Assembly (NCBI GenBank): GCA_030429685.1
Contig: JAUIEY010000018.1
Location: forward strand, 1-18,246
Direction of reading: 5' to 3'
Source: Gammaproteobacteria bacterium
GTDB taxonomy: Bacteria > Pseudomonadota > Gammaproteobacteria > Steroidobacterales > GCA-2729495
Length of the DNA: 18,246 bases
Part shown: positions 1 to 7,051 of the stretch, in pieces
Layout: every line of letters starts with the position of its first letter
Position numbering within the stretch: position 1 is the stretch's first letter
The notes under the pieces: model-generated
Database searches by the model: none
What the model was told of the DNA's origin: nothing
The model's input: the letters and a program-made list of their open reading frames with translations, nothing else
Program-made: the position numbers and the translations under genes

Positions 1-579
1 GCCAAAATGGGCAATAAAATGCGTGCCCCAGTCCATCTCGGTGATTACCGTGGTCTCGGGGATTATGCGCGGCAATCCCTGTGACGGGTGGACAAACTCG
101 TTGTGGTAGGGGTCCAGTCCGTTTTCCACCGAGCGCTCGTAGTAGCAGTTCATGTCACGCCAGGTAGGCTCGCCCGCGCGCCAGCCGTCCTTGCCCCATT
201 CGGAAATTTCGAACACCGGTGGACGTTCCGCTTCCGGCAGGTCGCCGAGGAAGGCGAAGACGATGCCGTATTTTTCCTCGACGGGATAGCTGTCAATTTT
301 GGCGCGCGACGGTGTCTTGCCTTTCTTCTGCGACGGTATGAGGGTGCACTGGCCGTCCCCGGCGTATTGCCAGCCATGGTAGGGACAGACGATACAGTCC
401 TTCTCTATCCAGCCTTTGCCCAGTGAGCCGCCGCGATGGATGCAGGTGTCACTGACAACATGCGCTTGTCCCTGCGAATCGCGAAACGCAGCAAACGGCA
501 GGCCCAGCATGGTTAGTTGCAGCGGTTTGTCCTGCAACTCGGCGCCGGTGCATGCCGGATACCAGAAATTCATGTACAT
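1..579 (-). CDS. Rieske 2Fe-2S non-heme iron oxygenase, alpha subunit (partial, copy 2)
   Basis: This is the N-terminal 193 codons of a Rieske oxygenase; the C-terminus lies beyond the left window edge. Family members use a Rieske [2Fe-2S] cluster to pass electrons to a mononuclear Fe(II) that inserts oxygen into aromatic or other ring substrates. The Rieske ligands are visible as C46-x-H48 and C65-x2-H68. Two of the iron ligands lie in DPYHNEFVH (D-x2-H-x4-H, near residue 160). The ATG at 579 is preceded by GGGAGGA with good spacing. It starts 31 bases after the stop of the upstream paralogue at 611-1714, so the two are probably co-transcribed. Over the shared N-terminal part the proteins are roughly 60% identical by eye. 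The substrate is unknown; the sequence resembles vanillate-demethylase or pheophorbide-oxygenase-type single-component alpha subunits. No ferredoxin or reductase gene lies in the window. Confidence 0.9.
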   Translation of the reverse strand, partial: MYMNFWYPACTGAELQDKPLQLTMLGLPFAAFRDSQGQAHVVSDTCIHRGGSLGKGWIEKDCIVCPYHGWQYAGDGQCTLIPSQKKGKTPSRAKIDSYPVEEKYGIVFAFLGDLPEAERPPVFEISEWGKDGWRAGEPTWRDMNCYYERSVENGLDPYHNEFVHPSQGLPRIIPETTVITEMDWGTHFIAHFG

Positions 580-610
580 CTGCTGTCCTCCCTGTTGCTG
601 CGTTTGTCCG

Positions 611-1714
611 TCAGGACTGCGGTGCCAGCAAAGGTACCGGGTCCAGTATCCAGTTGCCTGACTCCCGCCGCGCCGGGCAGGGAATGGCATAGGCGATGTC
701 GCCTTCATTCGCCTGCATGGTTTTCATGTCGATAGCCCAGCCTTTTTTGTCCCATTCCGCCAGGTATTCGCGGTATTTGACGACGGCGGCGTCGGATGAC
801 GTCATCAGTTCTTTGGTCAGGTTGTCGGGGGTCCGCTTGGGATACAGCCCTTCGATGACCACACGATCTTCCTGTGCCACGTTCATAAACTGGCCGTTGA
901 TACCATCATCGGCTGCGGCATCGAGGGTATTGTTACGGTTGTTGACAAAGAATATGCGCGTGCGGCGGTCTGACAACGGCGCCTCGTAAAAATACTGCAT
1001 AAAGCAGTAGCCACCTGGAATGTTGATGGTCGTGAGCATGTGGTTGGGGCCCAGATGCTGGCTGCCGGCGCTCAGATCGCCTGAGGTGTCGCGCTCTACC
1101 ACTTTGTCGTGTGATTCGGTGTCCTTCAGTTCACCGAATTCGGCCAGAAACTCGCAGCCCCATTCCTGTTCATTCACGGCAAACCGATCCTCATCAAGCG
1201 CCGGTGCGCCCTGCGACGGGTGCACGAATTCGTTGTGAGTCGGATCCATGCCGTTTTCGATGGAGCGCTGATAATAGCCATCAATCTCGAATACCAATGG
1301 CCCGCTGATGCGCCACTTGCTGGTGTCGGTTTCCGATACTTCCAGCAGCGGCGGACGCTCTGCCTCCGGCAGGTCACCAAGGAATGCAAAGACAATGCCG
1401 TATTTTTCCTGCACCGGATAGCTGTCCACTTTGGCGCGCGCCGGTGGTTTTTTGTCGCCCATGGAAGGAATTTTGGTGCAAACGCCGTCGCCGTCAAACT
1501 CCCAGCCATGATATGGGCATTGCACGCAGTCGCCGACTACCTTGCCCTTGCCGAGTGAGCCGCCGCGATGGATGCAGGTGTCAGCCAGCACATGTGCCTG
1601 GCCTGAAGCGTCGCGGAATGCTACCAGCCGCACGCCCAGCATTTCCACGCGCTGCGGATTCTGTGCGTCGAGATCAGTGGCTGTGCAGATGGGGTACCAG
1701 AAATTGATGTACAT
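611..1714 (-). CDS. Rieske 2Fe-2S non-heme iron oxygenase, alpha subunit (copy 1)
   Basis: Complete 367-residue oxygenase subunit. The N-terminal Rieske domain has cluster ligands C47-x-H49 and C66-x2-H69. The C-terminal catalytic domain carries N154 and the Fe(II) motif D157-x2-H160-x4-H165. No signal peptide or membrane segment is seen, so it should be cytoplasmic and need an external electron donor, which is not encoded here. Length and layout fit the vanillate demethylase/PaO-like group of ring-oxidising or demethylating oxygenases; the substrate cannot be read from sequence. The ATG start gives MYINFWYP, matching MYMNFWYP of the downstream paralogue. Its Shine-Dalgarno (AGGA) is weak, about 13 bases away, unlike the strong site of the second copy. 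It is divergent from the glycerophosphodiester operon, with 110 bases between start codons. The pair looks like a tandem duplication that then diverged. Confidence 0.92.
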   Translation of the reverse strand: MYINFWYPICTATDLDAQNPQRVEMLGVRLVAFRDASGQAHVLADTCIHRGGSLGKGKVVGDCVQCPYHGWEFDGDGVCTKIPSMGDKKPPARAKVDSYPVQEKYGIVFAFLGDLPEAERPPLLEVSETDTSKWRISGPLVFEIDGYYQRSIENGMDPTHNEFVHPSQGAPALDEDRFAVNEQEWGCEFLAEFGELKDTESHDKVVERDTSGDLSAGSQHLGPNHMLTTINIPGGYCFMQYFYEAPLSDRRTRIFFVNNRNNTLDAAADDGINGQFMNVAQEDRVVIEGLYPKRTPDNLTKELMTSSDAAVVKYREYLAEWDKKGWAIDMKTMQANEGDIAYAIPCPARRESGNWILDPVPLLAPQS

Positions 1715-1718
1715 CGTG

Positions 1719-1798
1719 TTGTTGCAATCCTGTTGGGTTCAAACCCTCAAGGTTACACTAAAGCGGACTTCTCAATCAGCCCCGCGACGGTGCAACAA
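1719..1798. repeat. 8-bp inverted repeat flanking the divergent intergenic region
   Basis: TTGTTGCA at 1719-1726 and its exact reverse complement TGCAACAA at 1791-1798 bracket most of the 110-base region between the Rieske and glycerophosphodiesterase start codons. Inside is a second small dyad, GGGTT-CA-AACCC at 1735-1746. These could be half-sites for a regulator acting on both divergent transcripts. An 8-mer pair 64 bases apart can easily arise by chance. No convincing sigma-70 promoter is visible; a TACACT hexamer at 1754-1759 lacks a good -35 partner. Confidence 0.25.
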
Positions 1799-1824
1799 TG
1801 CCCGCTCTGTGTCAGGATTCCCGC

Positions 1825-2574
1825 ATGCCTGAGCCTTTGCAACTGGTTGCTCACCGCGGCTATGCCGCGGCCCGTCCGGAAAATACCGCAGTGGCGCTGT
1901 CGGCGGCCGTTGCCGCCGGCGCCACATGGTTGGAATTTGATGTGCAGATGACCCGCGATGGCGTCCCGGTATTGCTGCACGACCCGACTTTTGCGCGCAC
2001 GGGTGGCGACCCGTCAGTTGTCTACGAACGAAACCTGAGTGAGCTTGCTGATATGGATGTCTGCGAGCGGGAGCGTTTCGGCAGCCAGTTCAGCCCGACA
2101 CCGGTTTGTACCCTGCGGCGTGCTGCCGAGCTGCTGGCGAGCTGGCCACAGGTGACCGCTTTTGTTGAATTAAAACGGCACAGCCTGAAGCGTTTCGGGC
2201 CGGCGGCGATGGTCGAGGCAGTATTGGCAGACCTGCAACCGGTGCTAAATCAGTGCGTGATTATTTCCTTTGTCGACGCGGCACTGGAGGAGACGCGGCG
2301 CCGCTGTGCGGCGCCTGTCGGCTGGGCGGTGCGGACCTGGAACAAAGCAGCACGCAACACGGCAGGCGGGCTGGCCCCCGAATACCTGTTTTGCAACGTC
2401 AACAAACTGCCCGCCGACCCGGCTGCTGTCTGGCAGGGGCCATGGAACTGGGTGATTTACGAGATCGTTGATCCGGATCAGGCGCTGCAATTGCACGCGC
2501 AGGGATTCCACTATATAGAGACCATGGCGATAGCCGAACTGCGGGCGGCGCTGCAGGAGCGCGGTTGCCTGTGA
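1825..2574 (+). CDS. Glycerophosphodiester phosphodiesterase (GDPD family, UgpQ-like)
   Basis: Hydrolyses glycerophosphodiesters, the deacylated head groups of phospholipids, to sn-glycerol-3-phosphate plus an alcohol. Catalytic residues of the TIM-barrel GDPD family are present: H10-R-G near the N-terminus, PENT at 18-21, E37 and D39 as metal ligands, and H52 in LLHDPT. The 249-residue length and lack of a signal peptide match cytoplasmic UgpQ rather than periplasmic GlpQ. I chose the ATG at 1825 because AGGA lies 7 bases upstream and the HRG motif then sits at the usual position. An in-frame ATG at 1798 would add nine residues but has no ribosome binding site. The stop overlaps the start of the glpD-like gene, and the product fits as its substrate, so the genes form a functional operon. 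Confidence 0.9.
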   Translation: MPEPLQLVAHRGYAAARPENTAVALSAAVAAGATWLEFDVQMTRDGVPVLLHDPTFARTGGDPSVVYERNLSELADMDVCERERFGSQFSPTPVCTLRRAAELLASWPQVTAFVELKRHSLKRFGPAAMVEAVLADLQPVLNQCVIISFVDAALEETRRRCAAPVGWAVRTWNKAARNTAGGLAPEYLFCNVNKLPADPAAVWQGPWNWVIYEIVDPDQALQLHAQGFHYIETMAIAELRAALQERGCL

Positions 2575-3749
2575 CTCTTTCCTGTGACGTGCTGGTGGTG
2601 GGCGGCGGTATCAATGGTGTCGGAATAGCACAGGCAGTGGCTGCCGCAGGCTGGTCAGTCGTGCTGCTGGAAAAAAGTGCGCTGGCGGCCGGCACCTCGA
2701 GTAAATCCAGCAAACTGGTGCATGGCGGCCTGCGCTATCTGGAGAGCTACGAATTTGGCCTGGTGCGCGAAAGCCTGCGGGAGCGCGAATTGCTGTTGCG
2801 GCTGGCACCGGACCTGGTGCGGCTGCAGACATTTTGTGTTCCCTTATATAAGCACACCCGGCGCGCGCCCTGGTTGCTGCGCACCGGTCTGTCCCTGTAC
2901 TACCTGTTGAGCGGTTGCGCGGCCGATGCGCGCTTTAGCCAGGTGCCGCAAAGTGAGTGGAAGAAACTGGATGGCCTGCGCACCGACCAGCTGCGTGCGG
3001 TATTTCGTTACACCGATGCACGCACTGACGATGCCGCACTGACCCGGGCGGTGATGCGCTCAGCGCAGACTCTGGGGGCGGAATTGATTTGTCCGGCAGA
3101 ACTGACCGCTGCGCAACTGACAGAAAACGGCGCCGAGGTTGCTTATCGCACAGCAGCCGGGGAGCAGAGCTGCCGCGCGCGCGTTGTGGTTAATGCAGCC
3201 GGGCCATGGGCCAACAGAATATTACGCAGGGTCACACCGCGGCAGACGACGGTTCCGGTCGAGCTGGTGCAGGGCACCCACATCGAGGTGCCGGGCAGCA
3301 TGGGCCGCGACTTCTACTATGTCGAAAGCCCCCGCGATGGCCGGGCGGTATTTATCATGCCGCGGGACGAGCGCATCATGATCGGCACCACGGAAACACG
3401 CTACCGCAAAGACCCCGACCATGTCGCCCCGCTGCCCGCGGAAGAAAACTACCTGCTACGGGTAGCCGCGCAATATTTCCCGCAATTCGATCCCTTGCGT
3501 CGCAGTGATCTGCTGGCTTCATGGGCCGGTCTGCGGGTGCTGCCGGGTGGCGCGGGCCATGCCTTTCACCGTTCCCGTGAAACCGTGCTGCATACGGACC
3601 GCAGCACCCGACCGCGGCTATTGACAGTATACGGGGGCAAACTGACCTCCTATCGCGCGACCGCAGCCAAGGTCGTCGAGCACATCAGCGCAGCGCTGCC
3701 GCAGCGGGCGGCCGCAGCCGATACCAGCAAGCTGCTGCTGACCCTATGA
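2565..3749 (+). CDS. glpD: FAD-dependent glycerol-3-phosphate dehydrogenase (GlpD-type, short form)
   Basis: Oxidises sn-glycerol-3-phosphate to dihydroxyacetone phosphate and passes electrons to the membrane quinone pool. The FAD-binding dinucleotide fold is clear: GGGING at residues 13-18, E36 at the end of the second strand, and the GlpD signature TSS-x-SSKL-x-HGGLRYLE at 44-60. WAGLRVLPGG and the FAD-contacting YGGKLTSYR near residues 357-365 follow. At 394 residues it ends just after that motif, about 100 residues short of E. coli GlpD (501), so the C-terminal alpha-helical DAO_C domain is missing. The start is uncertain. TTG at 2565 has AGGAG 5 bases upstream; GTG at 2571 forms a GTGA overlap with the previous stop and would remove two residues. 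Its own stop overlaps the ATG of the kinase gene (ATGA), indicating translational coupling. Confidence 0.88.
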   Translation: MPVTLSCDVLVVGGGINGVGIAQAVAAAGWSVVLLEKSALAAGTSSKSSKLVHGGLRYLESYEFGLVRESLRERELLLRLAPDLVRLQTFCVPLYKHTRRAPWLLRTGLSLYYLLSGCAADARFSQVPQSEWKKLDGLRTDQLRAVFRYTDARTDDAALTRAVMRSAQTLGAELICPAELTAAQLTENGAEVAYRTAAGEQSCRARVVVNAAGPWANRILRRVTPRQTTVPVELVQGTHIEVPGSMGRDFYYVESPRDGRAVFIMPRDERIMIGTTETRYRKDPDHVAPLPAEENYLLRVAAQYFPQFDPLRRSDLLASWAGLRVLPGGAGHAFHRSRETVLHTDRSTRPRLLTVYGGKLTSYRATAAKVVEHISAALPQRAAAADTSKLLLTL

Positions 3750-3769
3750 ATTCGGACCTTATGAATTCG
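3745..3769 (+). repeat. 15-bp-period direct repeat duplicating the kinase start codon
   Basis: TATGAATTCG occurs at 3745-3754 and again at 3760-3769. The period is 15 bases, so it stays in frame and gives the protein start MNSDL-MNSPS. Either ATG (3746 or 3761) could initiate. The first overlaps the glpD stop; neither has a strong Shine-Dalgarno sequence. Confidence 0.6.
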
Positions 3770-5203
3770 CCGTCGCAACAACAAGCGCTGTATTTATGCC
3801 TGGATCAGGGCGGGCACTCATCCCGCGCGCTGGTCATTGACGCCCGCGGCAGGATTCTGGCGCAGGCGGCCCATGCGATTGATACGCAGCGTGACGGTGC
3901 CCGGGTCGAGCACGACCCGCAGCAATTGATCGATACACTGCAACGCGCGGCTGACGATGCGCTCGCGGAACTCGGTGCCGCGGCTGCCAATGTGGTGGCA
4001 GCCGGTCTGGCAACACAGCGTTCCAGCATTGTGTGCTGGGATGCAGACAGCGGAGCAGCGCTGACGCCGGTGCTGTCCTGGCAGGACACCCGCGCTGCCG
4101 ACTGGCTGGCGAAGTTTGACGCCCACTGGCAGCGTGTGCACGAGGTCACGGGCCTGGTATTGTCCCCACACTACGGCGTCAGCAAGCTGGTCTGGTGTTT
4201 GCGACAATTACCCGCTGTTGCCGCCGCGGCCCGGGAAGGCCGGTTGCGGTGCGGACCGCTGGCCAGTTTTCTGGCTATGCAGCTCACCGGTGGCAAGGCT
4301 GCAGCTGATCCGGCCAATGCTTCCCGCACCTTGCTCTGGGATCGCCGCAGCCGTGACTGGTCGGATGAATTGCTGGCTTTGTTCGGACTATCCCGTGAGC
4401 TGCTGCCCGCGACCACACCCAGCCGTTCGGACTGGGGCACACTGGCCACCCGCTATGGTGAAATTCCGCTGACCGTCGTGACCGGTGATCAATCGGCCGC
4501 GCTGTTCGCCTTCGGCTTACCCGCAGCGAATGTCTGTTTTGCCAATCTCGGTACCGGCGCGTTTTTGCAGCGGGTGCTGACTGACGACCGGGTTGATCCG
4601 GGGCGCTTGCTTGCCAGTGTTGTCTATCAGGATGCGCGCCATGCAACGGCGGTAATGGAAGCAACCGTCAACGGCGCCGGCAGTGCGCTCAGCGAGGTAG
4701 CAGCGCAGCTTGGCATCAGCAAGGACGAGTTGCATGCCAATGCAGCCCGTTGGCTGGCCGGTGCGGCCAATCCGCCGTTATTTGTCAATGCGGTAGCCGG
4801 ACTGGGGTCGCCCTGGTGGCGGACCGATGTTGCCACGGGTTTTGCCGGCCAGGCCGATGCGGCGGCGAGCGCACAGATCGCCGGCGTACTGGAAAGCATT
4901 GTTTTTATGCTGTGCGTGAATCTGCGGCACATGGAAGATATGCAGGGTCGCGCCCGCCGGCTGGTGGCTACCGGCGGGCTGGCAACTGTGGCGCCGCTGC
5001 TGCAGCGCCTGAGTGATTTGTCCGGACTGACGGTGGAGCGTGCTGCGGTGCGCGAAGCGACAGCGACAGGGCTTGCGTTCCTGCTGGCCGGCCTGCCGGC
5101 GAACTGGCCCGGCGTTACCGTGGCCGAGGCTTTTCAGCCGCAGGCTGCCGGTGCATTACAGGCACGCTTTGCGTCCTGGCAGGAGGTGATGCCGCCCGCG
5201 TGA
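3746..5203 (+). CDS. FGGY-family carbohydrate kinase, glycerol-kinase-like
   Basis: Sugar or polyol kinase of the FGGY/actin-like ATPase fold, 485 residues, close in layout to glycerol kinase (GlpK, about 500). Visible are the N-terminal phosphate loop LDQGGHSSRA (19-28), VEHDP (54-58), a ribose-kinase-like ASRT segment (192-195), the catalytic Asp248 in TGDQSAALF, LGTGAF (268-273), and late GGLA and TATGLA motifs. Compared with E. coli GlpK, the glycerol contacts Arg83, Trp103, Asp245 and Phe270 are kept (R92, W112, D248, F273). Glu84 is serine (S93, codon at 4022) and Tyr135 is histidine (H142, codon at 4169). The true substrate may therefore be another polyol. Position after the phosphodiesterase and dehydrogenase supports delivery of glycerol-3-phosphate or a similar phosphate. 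The ATG overlaps the preceding stop; an alternative ATG lies at 3761. Confidence 0.85.
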   Translation: MNSDLMNSPSQQQALYLCLDQGGHSSRALVIDARGRILAQAAHAIDTQRDGARVEHDPQQLIDTLQRAADDALAELGAAAANVVAAGLATQRSSIVCWDADSGAALTPVLSWQDTRAADWLAKFDAHWQRVHEVTGLVLSPHYGVSKLVWCLRQLPAVAAAAREGRLRCGPLASFLAMQLTGGKAAADPANASRTLLWDRRSRDWSDELLALFGLSRELLPATTPSRSDWGTLATRYGEIPLTVVTGDQSAALFAFGLPAANVCFANLGTGAFLQRVLTDDRVDPGRLLASVVYQDARHATAVMEATVNGAGSALSEVAAQLGISKDELHANAARWLAGAANPPLFVNAVAGLGSPWWRTDVATGFAGQADAAASAQIAGVLESIVFMLCVNLRHMEDMQGRARRLVATGGLATVAPLLQRLSDLSGLTVERAAVREATATGLAFLLAGLPANWPGVTVAEAFQPQAAGALQARFASWQEVMPPA

Positions 5204-5237
5204 CTCTGTGATAGCTTGACCGCCTGGGGAGGGAATC

Positions 5238-7040
5238 ATGCAATTTACAAAGTCATGGGCGCGCGCTGCGCTGCTTGCGCTGCTGCCGGGCGCGATAACC
5301 GCGCAACAGCAACAACTGACAGGCGACCCGCAGCGCGGGCGGGAGCTGGCGCCGCATTGCGCTGCCTGCCATGGCGCTGACGGTAACAGCCCTTCGGCAG
5401 CATTCCCGATAATTGCCGGCCAGCATGAAGCCTATTTGTTCACCGCATTGGTGGCATATCGTGATCGCACACGCGACAACGCAATCATGAGTGCGGCTGT
5501 GGTCGGCAAAAGCGATCAGGACCTGCAGGATCTGGCGGCCTGGTTTGCAGCCCAGCGCGGGCTTGGCAGTCAGGCAGCCGGGCTTGGTGAGGTCGCGGCA
5601 GCGGGAACAGCATCCGGCGCTTTGCTGGCGGAAGGCGGCTCCAGCGTGCAGGCACAGGTTACGGCGTTGCCGGATGCATCACGTTGTCCGACCGGCAGTG
5701 CCGCAGCCGATGCCGACGGCGACGGACTCGCCGACTCCTTCGATGCAGTGCCGGATGATGCCGATGAATTTGTACTCGATACCAATGCCGACGGCCGTTT
5801 TGAGATTTGCAGCATCGAACAGCTGCAGGCCATCCTGACATTGGGTGAAACCGGAACCACGGGTCTCAGGCTGGAACAACGCATGGCGCGCGACTATGAG
5901 CTGGTGCGCGACCTGGATGCCGCGACGCTTGCCAACTTCCGGCCCATCGGTAATTGCGGGCCCACCGGTAACTGCATGAACGACCTCGACAAGTACGGGT
6001 TCAAGGGCAGCTTCGACGGTCGCGGGCATACCATCAGCAATCTGCGTATTGATGCACCTGAGGTTGGCGGCGTGGGTCTGTTCGGTGTCGTCTCCCGCGG
6101 CAAGGTCGTCAGCAATATCGAGCTGCGCAATGTGCGCAGCAACGGTCGGGCTGGCACCGGCAGCGTAGTGGGGTCAAATTTCGGTACCGTCTACAACTGT
6201 CATGCAACCGGCGAAGTCACAGGTATGTTCGCGATCGGCGGACTGGTGGGCGCTAATGCCGGCAATATTTCCTACAGCCATGCCGATGTCAAAGTCAGCG
6301 GGCAGATGGCCGTCGGCGGACTGGTGGGCGATCAGAACGCCACCGTGTTTGCCAGTTATGCCACCGGCGATGTGTCGGCGGGGCGCGGAGCCGGCGGACT
6401 GGTAGGTTTAAACACGCGTGGCCGGGTGGTCAGCAGCTATGCATCCGGCAGTGTAGCTGGTGGCAAGGACATCGGCGGCCTGGTCGGCTTGAATACCGAT
6501 GCGCTGCTGGCAAACAGCTTCGCAGCCGGCACGGTAACCGGTACCGAGATTAACGCCGGCGCGCTGGTGGGGTTTAATTCCAACAGTCGTATCCGTAATG
6601 CCTATGCATCCGGTAGTGTCGCCGGCGCCGCAGCTGTTGGCGGTATTGCGGGCAACAACAACGGCAGTATCGCGCAGAGCTGGGTGGCCGGCGTGGTAAC
6701 AGGCGTCGATCAGGTAGGCGGCCTGGTCGGCAAGAATGCCGATGGTCAGGTTAGCAACAGTTATTTCGTGGCAGCAGCGGACGGCATCACCTCGGTGTCC
6801 GGGACGGCCGAGGGCACGCTTCTAAACAATCGCTCCCTCAGCAATACACAACTGGCCGAATTGGACAGCGCGGCGTTGCTGGCCAGTGCCGACGCGGACT
6901 GGCGTTATTGCGACACTGATGGCAGCGGCGCCATCGAGGCGCCCGAACAGGTCAGCAGCAACCTGATCTGGGATTTTGGGTCGAGCGGTGACAGCCCGGC
7001 CATAAGCTGCGTGCCGGGTGGCGCGGCAGCGCAACGGTGA
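5238..7040 (+). CDS. Exported cytochrome c fused to a GLUG-repeat domain
   Basis: A 600-residue exported protein with an unusual domain order. A signal peptide (1-22, ending AITA) is followed by a c4-like monohaem cytochrome c domain (about 27-108), with haem motif C41-AA-C44-H45 and likely axial M84. A low-complexity linker leads to an Asp-rich calcium-type loop at 158-169. The segment 191-275 (CSIEQLQAI, then FRPIG, then FDGRGHTISNL) is the usual entry to GLUG beta-helices. About nine GLUG units follow at 278-498, with GGLVG-type cores at 333, 359, 385, 412, 440, 467 and 493. The C-terminal part has a canonical EF-hand loop, DTDGSGAIEAPE (559-570), and the IWDFG-type ending common after GLUG repeats. 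GGGGAGGGA precedes the ATG. The gene lies 34 bases after the kinase gene. Its function is unknown; it looks periplasmic or surface-exposed, with redox plus adhesion- or scaffold-like parts. Confidence 0.85.
   Translation: MQFTKSWARAALLALLPGAITAQQQQLTGDPQRGRELAPHCAACHGADGNSPSAAFPIIAGQHEAYLFTALVAYRDRTRDNAIMSAAVVGKSDQDLQDLAAWFAAQRGLGSQAAGLGEVAAAGTASGALLAEGGSSVQAQVTALPDASRCPTGSAAADADGDGLADSFDAVPDDADEFVLDTNADGRFEICSIEQLQAILTLGETGTTGLRLEQRMARDYELVRDLDAATLANFRPIGNCGPTGNCMNDLDKYGFKGSFDGRGHTISNLRIDAPEVGGVGLFGVVSRGKVVSNIELRNVRSNGRAGTGSVVGSNFGTVYNCHATGEVTGMFAIGGLVGANAGNISYSHADVKVSGQMAVGGLVGDQNATVFASYATGDVSAGRGAGGLVGLNTRGRVVSSYASGSVAGGKDIGGLVGLNTDALLANSFAAGTVTGTEINAGALVGFNSNSRIRNAYASGSVAGAAAVGGIAGNNNGSIAQSWVAGVVTGVDQVGGLVGKNADGQVSNSYFVAAADGITSVSGTAEGTLLNNRSLSNTQLAELDSAALLASADADWRYCDTDGSGAIEAPEQVSSNLIWDFGSSGDSPAISCVPGGAAAQR
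6069..6731 (+). repeat. GLUG motif tandem repeats, 26-30 codon period
   Basis: This part of the cytochrome fusion gene encodes about nine degenerate repeats, each with a hydrophobic G-G-L-V-G core, then N-rich turn residues, then SYA(S/T)G-V-like strands. The DNA copies are partly retained: an 18-base stretch starting TCGGCGGACTGG recurs exactly at 6235-6252 and 6313-6330, 78 bases (26 codons) apart. The regular period fits a right-handed parallel beta-helix. Such DNA could change copy number by recombination between strains. Confidence 0.8.
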
Positions 7041-7051
7041 GGACAACCAGC

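Noticed and set aside
1733..1750. GGGTTCAAACCC resembles the T-arm of a tRNA, possibly a tRNA remnant or attachment site.
   Set aside because: A 5-bp stem with a proper 7-base T-loop does not form, no acceptor or anticodon arm is nearby, and no integrase or second copy is visible.
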